DNA of 64,000 bases from contig NZ_JAMXIC010000014.1 of assembly GCF_027587375.1 (NCBI RefSeq), forward strand, positions 1 through 64,000. The letters are read 5' to 3'. The position numbers and the translations under genes are program-made. Source of the DNA: Arthrobacter sp. B2a2-09. GTDB lineage: Bacteria; Actinomycetota; Actinomycetes; Actinomycetales; Micrococcaceae. The notes under the pieces are model-generated. The model was given only the letters and a program-made list of their open reading frames with translations. It had not been told where the DNA came from and ran no database searches. This document shows, one piece after another, positions 15,174 to 24,399 of this stretch; within the stretch, counting starts at the first letter, position 1, and each line of letters starts with the position of its first letter.

Positions 15174-17426
15174 TCAGGCCGGGGCGGTGAAAACGTCCTT
15201 CATCTCGTTCCAGGCTTCCGCCCGCACGAAGACAGGAACGCGGTTCAGTGGAGCGGGTACCTCGGCTACTCGCTGGCCGGCGTATGTTTCTCCTGTCCAG
15301 GCATCGACCCAGTTGCCGCCGGGAAGGTATGCCGTCCATGTGCGGACCGCCTCGTCGGTGACGGGAGCGACAAGAAGGTCTTCACCGAGCATCCATTGCA
15401 GGGGGTGCTTCCATACCTCTTCGTCTTGGATGTAGTCGAAGTACAGCGGGCGCATCAGGGGGGCTCCGGTGTCGATAGCCCTGCGGGCTTGCTCTGCCAG
15501 ATAGGGGATGAGGCGTTCGCGCAGTTCGACGAGTTCCCGGAACACAGGGATCACAGTCTCATCCCCGGTTCGATCCTGAATGTTCCACGGAGTGCGATCC
15601 CTCGATGGCTTCCGGTGATGGTTGAACTCGGAGTGGTACTGCATGATGGGCACGAAAACCGCTGCTGCAGCCGACCGCAGGTAGAGTTCCGAGGTCGGGA
15701 CATCGCCAGAGAAGCCGGCGAAGTCCCAGCCCCAGTACAAGACTCCGCTTGCTGACGCGGAGAGTCCGGCAAACAGGGACCAACGGAATGCGTCCCAAGT
15801 GGAATTCTCATCCCCTGCCCAGAAGGCTCCGTGGGCTTGGGAACCGGTGAACCCGGCGCGGCTGAAGGTGACGGGTGCCTTTCCTGCGGATTCAAGAAGG
15901 TCACCGTAGGCCTTGGCGTACGCGACCGGGAAGAGGTTGTTTCCTTCGTCTCCGCGCATTCCGTTCAGGTACTGGAGTTCTTCGCCCCAGGCGTGTTCTC
16001 CGCCGTCGGTCTTGAATCCGTCGATGCCGATTTCCTCGACGAGATAGCGTCGCTTCTCCGTCCACCATCGGGCGGCTTCCGGATCGGTTAGGTCCGGCAT
16101 CAGGCTGAGCGGGAACCACCACCCTCGGTTACGGTAGGGACGCAGGCTGCCATCCGGGGCCTCCTCACGGATGAGCCGCCCTTCACGAACCGCAGCTTCG
16201 GCGTCGAATCGGGCTTGTCCTTGCGGGTGGGGCCGCATTTTGATAAGCGGAATCTGCCACAGAACCACCCGGATGTCCCGGGCGTGAAGGTCATCGACCA
16301 TGGCCTTCGGATCCGGCCAGGCACCATGCTCGGGGAAGGTGAAGTCGCGCAGGCTGTGGGGTGAACCATCGGGATTCGGCTCGTACTCAGCGTCGCGGAA
16401 CGCTGTGAATGTAGCCTCGTCGCTCCACGCTTCGACGACGACGGATCCGACCGGAATCCCGGTGTCCCGGTGCAGATCCATCTGTCGCATGACTTCTGCC
16501 TGGGTGTTCCACTCGTTACCGCTGGCCCAGAGCTTGAACACCCAATCAGGCAACTCCTTGGCGCTGCCGGCGACGGACAGGAAGGACTTCAGGACCGCGG
16601 CTGGCGTTCCTTCGAAGAACCTCAGGTTCAGAAGAGTGTCCCGGTTCAGGGGTTCCGGGCCGACCTCGGCTTCGATGATAAGGCGGTTTTCGTCTGAGGC
16701 GCCGATGTCGTACCACGTACGTCGGGAAGTTTCGACGTGAAATCCCCAGCCCTCTCCGCCTACTACATGGGCAAATGGCATCGGCAGGTAGGTTTTCCGC
16801 TTCGCTCCTTGGCTCTTGTATTGCTCGAAGACGACCGCGTCCAGCTTGGACCCCCGGTGATCGAGGGCATCAAAACGTTCTCCAAAGCCGGTGACACGCT
16901 CGTTCAAGGCCAACGGGAGCGCGAAACGAACACGCAGAGACCGGACACCGTCATGCAACACCTCAACGGAGTCGGCGATCACACGGTCAGCTCCAATGAC
17001 GTTAACAGCCTGGCTGGCGGCAGCCCAGGTGGCGGCGCTAAAACTGAACCACTGCGTCTTTTGTGTCCCGCCACTTCGGATCTGCGCCGTGAAGCGGTAT
17101 TTGTATGTTGCCTGGGGCTCCGGTGGCGCGAGGGTTATCTGCCACCCGCTGGCAGACCGGGCGAGTTTGGCTTGGGCGGATGCGAGGTGGCCGCCATCGA
17201 TGACTTGTCCGCGCGACGCCGCCGGTACCCGTTCGAGGGTTTCGGTCAGTTTCGTGACGGTGCCGTCGCGACCGGTGACTTCGAGTTCGCAGATCACGTC
17301 GGTCAGTTCCGGGGAGGTTCGCACGCCCAAGGTGACAGACTCCCCCGCGACCGGATGGGACGGGCTGCGCTGATCGGTGTCGGCGACGTAGGGGTGGCCG
17401 GAGCCGAATGGCTTGTGGCGGATCAT
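15174..17426 (-). CDS. Cytoplasmic GH31 alpha-glucosidase, candidate cycloalternan/isomaltosyl-oligosaccharide hydrolase
   Basis: 750 residues with no signal peptide. An N-terminal beta domain (1-130) and galactose-mutarotase-like part (about 130-290) lead to the TIM barrel. GFKTDGGEHAW holds nucleophile Asp474 and FWAGDENST the acid/base Asp539. The KTDGGE form, the LWASGNEWNTQ entry and the same N-terminal domain also occur in the secreted GH31 at 24400-27735, so the two are paralogues. In Listeria, a secreted cycloalternan-forming and a cytoplasmic cycloalternan-degrading GH31 are related in the same way. I infer that this enzyme cuts imported alpha-1,3/1,6 glucan to isomaltose. It overlaps the GH15 gene by ATGA and is the last gene of the ABC operon. 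Alternatives are an alpha-1,3-glucosidase or alpha-xylosidase. Confidence 0.8.
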   Translation of the reverse strand: MIRHKPFGSGHPYVADTDQRSPSHPVAGESVTLGVRTSPELTDVICELEVTGRDGTVTKLTETLERVPAASRGQVIDGGHLASAQAKLARSASGWQITLAPPEPQATYKYRFTAQIRSGGTQKTQWFSFSAATWAAASQAVNVIGADRVIADSVEVLHDGVRSLRVRFALPLALNERVTGFGERFDALDHRGSKLDAVVFEQYKSQGAKRKTYLPMPFAHVVGGEGWGFHVETSRRTWYDIGASDENRLIIEAEVGPEPLNRDTLLNLRFFEGTPAAVLKSFLSVAGSAKELPDWVFKLWASGNEWNTQAEVMRQMDLHRDTGIPVGSVVVEAWSDEATFTAFRDAEYEPNPDGSPHSLRDFTFPEHGAWPDPKAMVDDLHARDIRVVLWQIPLIKMRPHPQGQARFDAEAAVREGRLIREEAPDGSLRPYRNRGWWFPLSLMPDLTDPEAARWWTEKRRYLVEEIGIDGFKTDGGEHAWGEELQYLNGMRGDEGNNLFPVAYAKAYGDLLESAGKAPVTFSRAGFTGSQAHGAFWAGDENSTWDAFRWSLFAGLSASASGVLYWGWDFAGFSGDVPTSELYLRSAAAAVFVPIMQYHSEFNHHRKPSRDRTPWNIQDRTGDETVIPVFRELVELRERLIPYLAEQARRAIDTGAPLMRPLYFDYIQDEEVWKHPLQWMLGEDLLVAPVTDEAVRTWTAYLPGGNWVDAWTGETYAGQRVAEVPAPLNRVPVFVRAEAWNEMKDVFTAPA

Positions 17427-18610
17427 TTAGCGCTCTCTTTCGCTGCTGGAGCCGGAGTCGGATCGGCGGTGTCGTACGGGACGCCGAGGGCAATGGCGAG
17501 ACGGATGAACATGGCGTGGCTCCACAAAAGCGGATTTGCCGAGGAACCCCAGCGCTCGTTCCAAGGTTGAAGATAATCGGGGTCAAGAAGGTGATCGTCG
17601 ACCTGTTCGGGAAGTTCGTCGTTCGCGCCCGCGGTCGACGCGGCCCATTCCAGGAGCTCATGGGCTCTGGTTCTGTTTCCGGAAGCGGCCTGGGCCAGCC
17701 CGAGGAAGCAACTAAGCAAGGGCCATTGACCACCGCCGTAATAGGTGTCGGCGAGATACCGGTGAACGCCGTTGTCGACGGTGAGCTGCTCTTCGATGAC
17801 CGCGATGGTCCCTGCGCTCAAGGGACTGTGCGGGGGCAGGAAGTTCATCGGAGCAATCAGTGCGAGGAGACTGGCGTCCACCGTGTCTGTTCCCAGCCAT
17901 TTCGTGAGATGGGCGTCCTGAACACCTTCGTCTTGGACTCGCCGGCGGATCTGGTGCGCGGTCGAGGCAGCCCGTTCTGAGAGTGACTCCTCGATCTGCC
18001 CGGTTTGGGCGATGCTGGCCAATCCGGAGGCGAGGCAACCCAAAGTGCTCACGTGCACGTGCTGGGCCGACTCTTCCCACCAGTCATAGCAAGGCCGTTG
18101 CCAGGAGACAGAAAGGTAGTCGATGGTGAGGTCAATGGCCTCAGTCCAGCGTTCCAGCGGCCGGTCATGGCGGGCGCTGTGCTCAGCCAAGGCCCAAAGC
18201 CATGTACCGTATCCGTCGAGCTGGAAATCCCACCAGTCATCGCTTCCTTCGGCCCCGTCGAGCGTGAAACGCGTGGGCAGCATTTGATCACCGGCCACCG
18301 GCCTGCCGGCCAGGCTTTCAGCCACAATACGGCGGATCCTTCCCGCTCGGGAAGTCAAGGCATTCGAGCACCAATCGAAGAACCGTTCGGCGGATTCGAT
18401 GTGCCCGGCGGCGGACATGGCGTCAGCGATATATGAGCCGTCGCGGAACCAGCAGTACCCGGCGTAGGCGGAAAACGACGGGCTTGCCGGGTAGGCGCCG
18501 CCAGGGGTCTGCTGTTCCAGGATGAGCCGGATGCCGGCCTGGACTATCGACCGGACCGCGGGATCTCCGTTGCGCGTTACCGTTGAACCTTGCATTGATT
18601 TGTCGATCAT
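17423..18610 (-). CDS. GH15-family enzyme, candidate isomaltose glucohydrolase
   Basis: 395 residues from the ATG at 18610, preceded by AAAGAGAAG; a TTG five codons earlier is also possible. It is a cytoplasmic (alpha/alpha)6 barrel of the GH15 glucoamylase family: FSAYAGYCWFRDGSYIADAM (R D G . Y), DWWDFQLDGYGTWLWAL, CYDWWEESAQHVHVS carrying the general-acid Glu, and QPWNERWGSSANPLLWSHAMF near the C-terminus carrying the likely second Glu. Bacterial glucoamylases are usually 600-700 residues with an N-terminal beta domain; this one lacks that domain, as described for actinobacterial isomaltose glucohydrolases. The likely reaction is isomaltose to glucose. It shares an ATGA overlap with the GH31 gene, which would supply the isomaltose. 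Confidence 0.8.
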   Translation of the reverse strand: MIDKSMQGSTVTRNGDPAVRSIVQAGIRLILEQQTPGGAYPASPSFSAYAGYCWFRDGSYIADAMSAAGHIESAERFFDWCSNALTSRAGRIRRIVAESLAGRPVAGDQMLPTRFTLDGAEGSDDWWDFQLDGYGTWLWALAEHSARHDRPLERWTEAIDLTIDYLSVSWQRPCYDWWEESAQHVHVSTLGCLASGLASIAQTGQIEESLSERAASTAHQIRRRVQDEGVQDAHLTKWLGTDTVDASLLALIAPMNFLPPHSPLSAGTIAVIEEQLTVDNGVHRYLADTYYGGGQWPLLSCFLGLAQAASGNRTRAHELLEWAASTAGANDELPEQVDDHLLDPDYLQPWNERWGSSANPLLWSHAMFIRLAIALGVPYDTADPTPAPAAKESAK

Positions 18611-18627
18611 TGGCTTCTCTTTCAAAT

Positions 18628-18680
18628 GGTGAGCGGGTCGCGGTGCCGGCAGCTTACGCTGCTACCGCGGCCCGCTCACC
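18628..18680 (-). promoter_or_regulatory. Intercistronic hairpin between binding protein and GH15
   Basis: A long interrupted stem: 10-bp outer arms (18628-18637 with 18671-18680), a CGCGGT/ACCGCG inner helix and a GCAGC/GCTGC tip. Stem-loops just after binding-protein genes often stabilise that transcript part or reduce read-through, giving more binding protein than downstream enzyme. The role is inferred from position. Confidence 0.6.
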
Positions 18681-18704
18681 GGTTTTGTTCGGGCTGTGCC
18701 CGGC

Positions 18705-19955
18705 CTATTTCAGCAGCGCGTTGATTTGGTCCGCGGCACCCTTCAGGGCATCGGCAGCAGTGGAGCGTTTCGCTTCGACTTCGCCAAGAGCATTGGTGAT
18801 GATGTCGACCATCTTTTGCTGGTTGTCGCCGATGACCGGCGGGAGGGCGACGTTGTCAAGGGCGTCGAAAATAGCCTTGCGGTTTGCCGGCTTGTCCTTT
18901 GCGAGATAGGGCTTCAGGACTGAGTCATCGGAGGTGGCGGGAAGTTCCCATCCAGCGCCGATGCGGGTCTGTGCCATGACGTCTGAATTGGTCATGTACT
19001 CGGCCCATTTCTGGGCTGCGGCCTTGTTCTTCGAGTTGGCAGAAACCCCGATGGCGTTGGAGAACTCCGCACTTGCCTTCTGCGTGTCTCCGGGTTCGAC
19101 GGCGATGTCCCAGCTTTTGGGTGAATCGGCGAAACTGCTGGCCACCCAGATGCCGCTGTGGAGCATGCCAAGTTTGCCGTCCTTGAACAGTTTCGTGTCG
19201 AAGTCCGGGGTCCCGGCGCCTTGGGCGGGTGTAGGCATGGTCGTTCCGCTCTTGCCTGCAAGCCATTCAGCGGCTTTGATGCCCTGGGGCGAGTTGAAGG
19301 CGACGGATTTGCCGTCGTCGTTGAGGAACTTGCCACCGGTTTGGGCGAGTGCCTTGTAGAACTCGTAGAAGCTCACGTTCTGGAAGTCTCCATAGACACC
19401 CGCGCCGCTGTCCGTGATCTTCTTCGCAGCAGCCGTTTCATCGGCCCAGGTCCAGCTGGCCGTGGGGTATGCGACCTTGGCGGCGTCGAAGAGTGCCTTG
19501 TTGTAGTAGAGGACGACGTCGGAGAAGGAACTGGGCAGCGCGTACTGCTTGCCGTCCGACTGGTAGGACTGCAGCAAGGACTGCTTGTACTTGGAACCGT
19601 CAACTCCGTCGAGAGGGGCGACGGCCCCATTGGCCACGTAGGAACGCAGGTTCGCGTATTCAATGTCGAAAGTATCGGCTTGGGTCCCGGCGGCCAGGTC
19701 TGTCTGGAGCGCCGTGGCGTAGTCCTTGTAGGGCAACGTAGTGACCTGGACCGTGATGTTCGGGTTGGCCTTCTCGAAGGCCTGAACGATGGTGTCCAGG
19801 TTCTTTTCGTTGCCACCGTTCGAGATGAAGTTTGAGTATTTGATGGTTACTTTTTCGGTGCTTGAAGAGTTAGTACTTGCTGCCGATCCACAGCCTGACA
19901 TGGCCAGGACTGCGGTGAGAGCGAGGCCCAGCGAAACCAGGGGCTTCTTGTTCAT
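18705..19955 (-). CDS. ABC transporter sugar-binding lipoprotein
   Basis: 416 residues from the ATG at 19955 (MNKKPLVSLG), preceded by TGGAGATACAC; longer readings add unrelated sequence. It has a lipoprotein signal ending in the lipobox LAMSGCGS, so Cys22 would carry the lipid and anchor it outside the membrane. The rest is a solute-binding protein family 1 fold: ITIKYSNF-type first strand, AFEKANPNITVQVTTLPYKDY, the DTFDIEYANL hinge, and AAQKWAEYMTNSD near the C-terminus. It should deliver the oligosaccharide to the two permeases encoded just upstream in the operon. No ATPase gene is in the cluster, so a shared MsiK/MalK-type ATPase is expected elsewhere. Confidence 0.9.
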   Translation of the reverse strand: MNKKPLVSLGLALTAVLAMSGCGSAASTNSSSTEKVTIKYSNFISNGGNEKNLDTIVQAFEKANPNITVQVTTLPYKDYATALQTDLAAGTQADTFDIEYANLRSYVANGAVAPLDGVDGSKYKQSLLQSYQSDGKQYALPSSFSDVVLYYNKALFDAAKVAYPTASWTWADETAAAKKITDSGAGVYGDFQNVSFYEFYKALAQTGGKFLNDDGKSVAFNSPQGIKAAEWLAGKSGTTMPTPAQGAGTPDFDTKLFKDGKLGMLHSGIWVASSFADSPKSWDIAVEPGDTQKASAEFSNAIGVSANSKNKAAAQKWAEYMTNSDVMAQTRIGAGWELPATSDDSVLKPYLAKDKPANRKAIFDALDNVALPPVIGDNQQKMVDIITNALGEVEAKRSTAADALKGAADQINALLK

Positions 19956-19996
19956 GTGTATCTCCATTGATAGGTGAGGAAACTGGCCGATCCGGT

Positions 19997-20812
19997 CTAT
20001 TTGAGTCCGGTGCCCGCAACCCCTTGGATGATGTACTTCTGGGTGAAGATATAGAGGGCGAGCATTGGCAGGACGCTGACCACTGATCCGGCCATCACGA
20101 TGTCCCACTGGGTGGTGTACTGGCCTTGCAGTCCCGCCAACGCCACGGGGAGGGTTTTCATTGCGGGAGTGCGCAGGATAATCAGCGGCCAGAGGAAGCT
20201 GTTCCAGCTATTTAGGAACGCGAACACCGTCAGTGTGGCCAGCGCCGGACGGACCAGGGGAAGCACAATGAGGCCGAAGATACGGAAGTGGCCTGCCCCG
20301 TCCAAAGTCGCGGCCTGGTCCAGGTCCTGCGGCACCGAATTCATTGCCTGCCGTAGGAGGAACACTCCGAAGGCGCTGGCGATCCCCGGCAACAGCACCC
20401 CGAGATAGGTATCGATAAGGCCCAGGCTTTTCATCTCCACAAACAACGGGACGACCAGCACCTGCATCGGGATCATCATGGTGGCCAGATACACGGCGAA
20501 CACCGCGTTGCGCCCTTTGAACGGCATCCTGGAAAAGACGTAGGCGGCCAGTGAGCTGGTGACAAGCTGGAACACCGTGGTGAGGATGGCAAGGATCAGG
20601 CTGTTGAGCACGATCTGGGCAAACGGGAGCCGTTGGAGCAACTCAGCGTATGCGGACAGTGATGGGTTCTCCGGGATGAGTTGTGGCGTCGCGGAGAGGC
20701 CTGCGCCGGGGCTGATGGACGTTACGAACGCCCAAAGAAAGGGGAAGACCATCATGAGGGCGCCAACGAGGACGAGAATGTTCAGGGTGATCGAGGGACG
20801 CTGCTTACGCAT
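19997..20812 (-). CDS. Carbohydrate ABC transporter permease (MalG type)
   Basis: 271 residues, six membrane helices. It begins MRKQRPSITLNILVLVGALMMVFPFLWAFVTSISPG and carries the permease EAA-type loop DLDQAATLDGAGHFRIFGLIVLPLVRPAL, which contacts the ATPase. The ending QKYIIQGVAGTGLKG-like motif is usual for MalG proteins. Its start overlaps the end of the MalF-type gene by 8 bases, so translation is coupled. Its partner is the MalF-type protein, and the substrate is given by the binding protein downstream. Confidence 0.93.
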   Translation of the reverse strand: MRKQRPSITLNILVLVGALMMVFPFLWAFVTSISPGAGLSATPQLIPENPSLSAYAELLQRLPFAQIVLNSLILAILTTVFQLVTSSLAAYVFSRMPFKGRNAVFAVYLATMMIPMQVLVVPLFVEMKSLGLIDTYLGVLLPGIASAFGVFLLRQAMNSVPQDLDQAATLDGAGHFRIFGLIVLPLVRPALATLTVFAFLNSWNSFLWPLIILRTPAMKTLPVALAGLQGQYTTQWDIVMAGSVVSVLPMLALYIFTQKYIIQGVAGTGLK

Positions 20813-21770
20813 AGTGCACCCATTTCTTTTGACCGCGCACCTGAATCAGGGTGATGACCAGGATGAAAAGGAACAGTAGCCACGACAGTGCCGATGCTTC
20901 GCCGGCCCTGCCGTACCGGAACGTGAGGTCGTAAATCTGTTGGACCACAACCTGGGAAGAGTTGTTGGGACCCCCGCCGGTCATGGCATAGACCTGGTCA
21001 AAGACCTGGAATCCGTTGATAAGCGATAACACAATGACAAAGAATGTCGAGGGGGAAAGCATGGGGAGCGTAATGCTGAACAGCCGCCTCCACCGGCCGG
21101 CGCCGTCGACTGTCGCGGCCTCATACAGGTCCTCCGGAATGGCCTGGAGGCCGGCGAGCAGAATCACCATGACAAAGCCGAGGTCCTTCCACGCAGAAGC
21201 CACGATGATCGAAGGCATGGACCATGCCGGATCTGTCCACCACCCCGGCCCTGTCACGCCGATGAGTCCAAGCAGCCAGTTGACGATTCCCGTGCTGGGA
21301 TTCAGCAGCCAACGCCAGACGAGCGCCACGACGATCCAACTGGTCACCACGGGGAGGAAGTAGAGGCCGCGCATCATGCTGCGTCCCTTGATTCGGGAAT
21401 TGAGGGCAAGAGCTATGGCCAGCCCGCCGATGTACACAAGCGGCAGGTATCCGACGATGTAGTAGACAGTGTGCAGGAAGGCTCCCTGCGTGCCGGGGTC
21501 GCCGATGAGCTTGCCGTAGTTCCCGAGGCCCACCCATTTCATCGGGCCGACTAGATTCCATTGGTTCAGGCTGATCCAAAACGCGGAAAACATGGGAATG
21601 ATGGTGAAGAACAGGAGTGGCAACGCGCTCGGGATGAGGAACGCTGCGACAGTCAGCCCGTATTTGAGACGCGGGCCGGTGGCTTTGCGCTGAATCCCGG
21701 GTCCCCGGTAGCGCTTCATAGTTGCCGTGGGTCCGGGATTGCCGGACCTCGAGTCTTGTAGTGCGGTCAC
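20805..21770 (-). CDS. Carbohydrate ABC transporter permease (MalF type)
   Basis: 321 residues. A soluble N-terminus of about 38 residues is followed by six helices starting at FLIPSALPLLFFTIIPMF. WISLNQWNLVGPMKWVGLGNY is the usual first loop of MalF/UgpA permeases, and DLYEAATVDGAGRWRRLFSITLPML is the EAA loop. ATG at 21770 overlaps the ROK gene stop by four bases. It works with the MalG-type permease in uptake of an oligosaccharide into the cytoplasm. Confidence 0.93.
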   Translation of the reverse strand: MTALQDSRSGNPGPTATMKRYRGPGIQRKATGPRLKYGLTVAAFLIPSALPLLFFTIIPMFSAFWISLNQWNLVGPMKWVGLGNYGKLIGDPGTQGAFLHTVYYIVGYLPLVYIGGLAIALALNSRIKGRSMMRGLYFLPVVTSWIVVALVWRWLLNPSTGIVNWLLGLIGVTGPGWWTDPAWSMPSIIVASAWKDLGFVMVILLAGLQAIPEDLYEAATVDGAGRWRRLFSITLPMLSPSTFFVIVLSLINGFQVFDQVYAMTGGGPNNSSQVVVQQIYDLTFRYGRAGEASALSWLLFLFILVITLIQVRGQKKWVHYA

Positions 21771-22981
21771 AATCCTCCGACCTCCGCCGGTACGTGGGTG
21801 AGCCGGGCACGAACCTGTCTCCCCTGCTCACCGGAGCTTTCTTCGCTGTAGAAGGGCGCAGACGCGACGAGCGCGGCTGCTCCGCGCGCCCAGGCCTCGT
21901 CGTCCCAGGACTCGACGATCACGGGAATGCTCCGGCGGTCTGCCGTCAGGGCACCCCGGAAAGATCGCTCGAATTCTGCTGCCCAGTGGCGCCATGCGCG
22001 GGTTCCTTCCCCGCTGACAATGACAATTTCCGGATCGAGGATCTGCACGAGACCAGCGACGATTCGACCCAGAGGCTGACCGGCTTCCCGGAAGATATCT
22101 TGGGCGAGGGGGTCGCCGTCGTTTGCGCGCTCTTGCAGATCTGCCATGGTGGCGGACGACGAAATGATTCCGGATTGCCGCGCCTGCGTGACGAGTGTCT
22201 TTTCCCCGATCAGGGCCTCAATGCATCCGTGGTTGCCGCAGGTGCAAAGAGGTCCATCCGCAACTGCGGGTATGTGACCGATTTCGCCGGCACCGCCCCT
22301 GCTGCCGCGCACGACGGCGCCGCCGGTGACAAAGCCTGCGCCGACGCCTTCGCCGATCGTCACCACCAGAAACTCGGCATGCTCGCGGCCTGACCCATAG
22401 AGCCGTTCGGCTACAGCGAGGGCGTTGACATTGTTTTCCACCAGGACCGGAACACGGAGTTCCCGGCTCAGAACGGCTCCAAGCGGTACCTGCCGCCACC
22501 CAAGGAGGCTTGAATCAACAACACCACTACCTTGTGCGTCCACCGATCCGGGAACACCGACACCTATTCCCAGAAGAGGGGTGACACGGTCTTCGCCCAC
22601 GAATGAATGGACGAGTGAGACAACGTCGGAAAGCGAGGTGATCGAGGAAGCGTCGTATGCCCTGTTGTCTGACCGGACTACATGCCCGCTAAGTTCCGTT
22701 TCAACGAAGGCAACATGGTCCTTCGAGATCTTCATACCCACCACGCGCCCGGCGGCGGTGGCCAAGCCCAGCATCCGGGCAGGACGACCGCCGTTGGAGG
22801 GAGACATCGACAGCTCCCTCACGAGGCCATCGGCGATGAGCTCTTTGATGAGCTGGGTCATGAGGGCCGGGGAGACGCCAAGTGCCCTTGCCAAGTCAGC
22901 CCGGGAAGCGCCTCCGGAAGTACCAAGAAATGCCAGGATCGCAGACCGCGTAACGTCAGCGTTGCCGCTCGGCCGAACCAT
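21767..22981 (-). CDS. ROK-family transcriptional regulator, first gene of the ABC operon
   Basis: 404 residues. A winged HTH occupies residues 10-65 (SRADLARALGVSPALMTQLIKELIADGLV). The ROK domain follows: GIGVGVPGSVD, VENNVNALAVAERLYGSG, VTIGEGVGAGFVTGG, GEIGHIPA and the zinc-binding CTCGNHGCIEAL. Such proteins are sugar-responsive repressors or, less often, activators. ATG at 22981 follows AAGGAGAATACA. The gene heads the operon and overlaps the permease by ATGA, so it is probably self-regulated through the 22982-23166 region. It pairs with a divergent paralogue at 23167-24369; the two share the ending SWDDEAWARGAAALL. Confidence 0.9.
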   Translation of the reverse strand: MVRPSGNADVTRSAILAFLGTSGGASRADLARALGVSPALMTQLIKELIADGLVRELSMSPSNGGRPARMLGLATAAGRVVGMKISKDHVAFVETELSGHVVRSDNRAYDASSITSLSDVVSLVHSFVGEDRVTPLLGIGVGVPGSVDAQGSGVVDSSLLGWRQVPLGAVLSRELRVPVLVENNVNALAVAERLYGSGREHAEFLVVTIGEGVGAGFVTGGAVVRGSRGGAGEIGHIPAVADGPLCTCGNHGCIEALIGEKTLVTQARQSGIISSSATMADLQERANDGDPLAQDIFREAGQPLGRIVAGLVQILDPEIVIVSGEGTRAWRHWAAEFERSFRGALTADRRSIPVIVESWDDEAWARGAAALVASAPFYSEESSGEQGRQVRARLTHVPAEVGGL

Positions 22982-23166
22982 TGTATTCTCCTTTATTTAC
23001 GACTAAATGAAGATTAGAACTATGACGCGGCTCACGTCAAGGGGTCTCTCTTAAGTTCGAGACTGTTTCCTGAAACGAGCAGAAAATTCCTCTTGCGGAG
23101 GATTGGGCACTCCCTTATCGTTTGTTCGGCGACTTAATTTAGTTACCTCGGAAAGGTGCGTACGCT
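22982..23166. promoter_or_regulatory. Divergent promoter region between the two ROK genes
   Basis: 185 bases that are AT-richer than the flanks. Candidate operators: CTAA-N7-TTAG at 23003-23017 next to the first ROK gene, GTTTCCTGAAAC at 23065-23076 and ACTTAATTTAGT at 23132-23143 next to the second. The outer two share ACTAAAT/ATTTAGT, as expected if one or both ROK proteins bind there. A GGAAAGG ribosome-binding site for the second gene is at 23150-23156. No binding evidence exists beyond these motifs. Confidence 0.45.
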
Positions 23167-24369
23167 GTGAGGATCGACCGGGCAGGCAACAAAGGGCTGA
23201 TCAGGGAGATCAACGAGGCCCTCGTGCTCGCCGAGCTGCGCGGAGAGTCGCTCCATTCCCGCGCGGACATCGCCCGGAATACCGGGCTCAGCGGCCCGAC
23301 GGTCACTGCCATCACGTCACGGCTCATAGACCGAGGCCTCGTCGAAGAACGGGCCACCGCCGCTTCGGCGGGAGGGCGGCCACCAGTGCTCCTTGGCCTG
23401 CGTCAACGCGCCGGCTACGTAGTCGGCATCAAACTGACCGAGAACCGAGCCATCGGCGTCCTGACGGACCTGGACGCCAACGTCGTGGCCCGAGCCGACG
23501 CCGCGCTGGCGTTCCCGACGCCCGGCGCGGTAGTCGCAGGCATCGTCAATGCAGTCGAAGCGCTTGCTCCGGCCGGCCATGGCCGGATCCTCGGCGTTGG
23601 GCTCGGCATGGGCGGGGTGATCGACCGCGATGCGGGAAGTGTGCGCCACGCCACATACTTCGATTGGCACAACGAACCGCTCGCCAGCCGCCTCTCAGAG
23701 GCGATCGGGTTGCCTGTTCTCATCGACAACGACGTCAACGCCTTGGTGGCGAGCGAGCAGAGCTGGGGGGCCGGACGGGGCGTGAAGAACTTCGCCCTCG
23801 TGACCATAGGACGCGGCGTCGGCATGGGCATGGTGCTCGACGGGCGCCTGTTCCGGGGCAGCCGCGGAGGTGCCGGCGAGTTCGGCCACATGAAAGTGGT
23901 TCCCGAAGGCCCGGAATGCGAGTGCGGTGGCCGCGGCTGCCTGGAGGCCGTGATCGGCGAGCCGGCCCTCCTGGGATACCTCGCGGGTGAGCTGGGACGG
24001 CGCGTCACGGTCGACGAGGCCGGCACGATGGCCCGGGACGGGGACCAACATGCAGCACGGGTATTCGCCGAGGCCGGTCAGCATCTGGGCCGAGCTGTCG
24101 GCAACGTCGTGAACATCCTGAACCCCGACCGGCTCCTCCTGGCCGGCGAAGGTACCCATAATCTCGACCTCATCATGCCCGCGTTCCGCCGGGCGCTCAA
24201 CGAGACCGTCTTCGACGGATTGCAGGACGGACTCTCGATCCACGCCGAAGCCTGGGACGACGAGGCCTGGGCACGCGGAGCCGCAAGCCTCCTGCTCAAC
24301 GAGCTGTTCGAACCCAACCTCCGCTTGAACAGCGACGAGCCGACCCTTATCGGCCGCACCGCTGGGTGA
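23167..24369 (+). CDS. ROK-family transcriptional regulator, first gene of the secreted GH31 operon
   Basis: 400 residues from GTG 23167. The HTH is at residues 20-75 (SRADIARNTGLSGPTVTAITSRLIDRGLVEE). The ROK domain has GVGLGMGGVID, LIDNDVNALVASEQSWGAG, VTIGRGVGMGMVLDG, GEFGHMKV and the zinc motif CECGGRGCLEAVI. The wing ends in the usual GGRPP. It is divergent from the other ROK regulator and lies 30 bases ahead of the secreted GH31 pair, so it probably controls these two genes in response to the imported sugar. Two regulators back to back suggest separate control of enzyme secretion and uptake. Confidence 0.9.
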   Translation: MRIDRAGNKGLIREINEALVLAELRGESLHSRADIARNTGLSGPTVTAITSRLIDRGLVEERATAASAGGRPPVLLGLRQRAGYVVGIKLTENRAIGVLTDLDANVVARADAALAFPTPGAVVAGIVNAVEALAPAGHGRILGVGLGMGGVIDRDAGSVRHATYFDWHNEPLASRLSEAIGLPVLIDNDVNALVASEQSWGAGRGVKNFALVTIGRGVGMGMVLDGRLFRGSRGGAGEFGHMKVVPEGPECECGGRGCLEAVIGEPALLGYLAGELGRRVTVDEAGTMARDGDQHAARVFAEAGQHLGRAVGNVVNILNPDRLLLAGEGTHNLDLIMPAFRRALNETVFDGLQDGLSIHAEAWDDEAWARGAASLLLNELFEPNLRLNSDEPTLIGRTAG

Positions 24370-24399
24370 GCTTCACTCTCAAAAGAAAGCAGGGCAACG

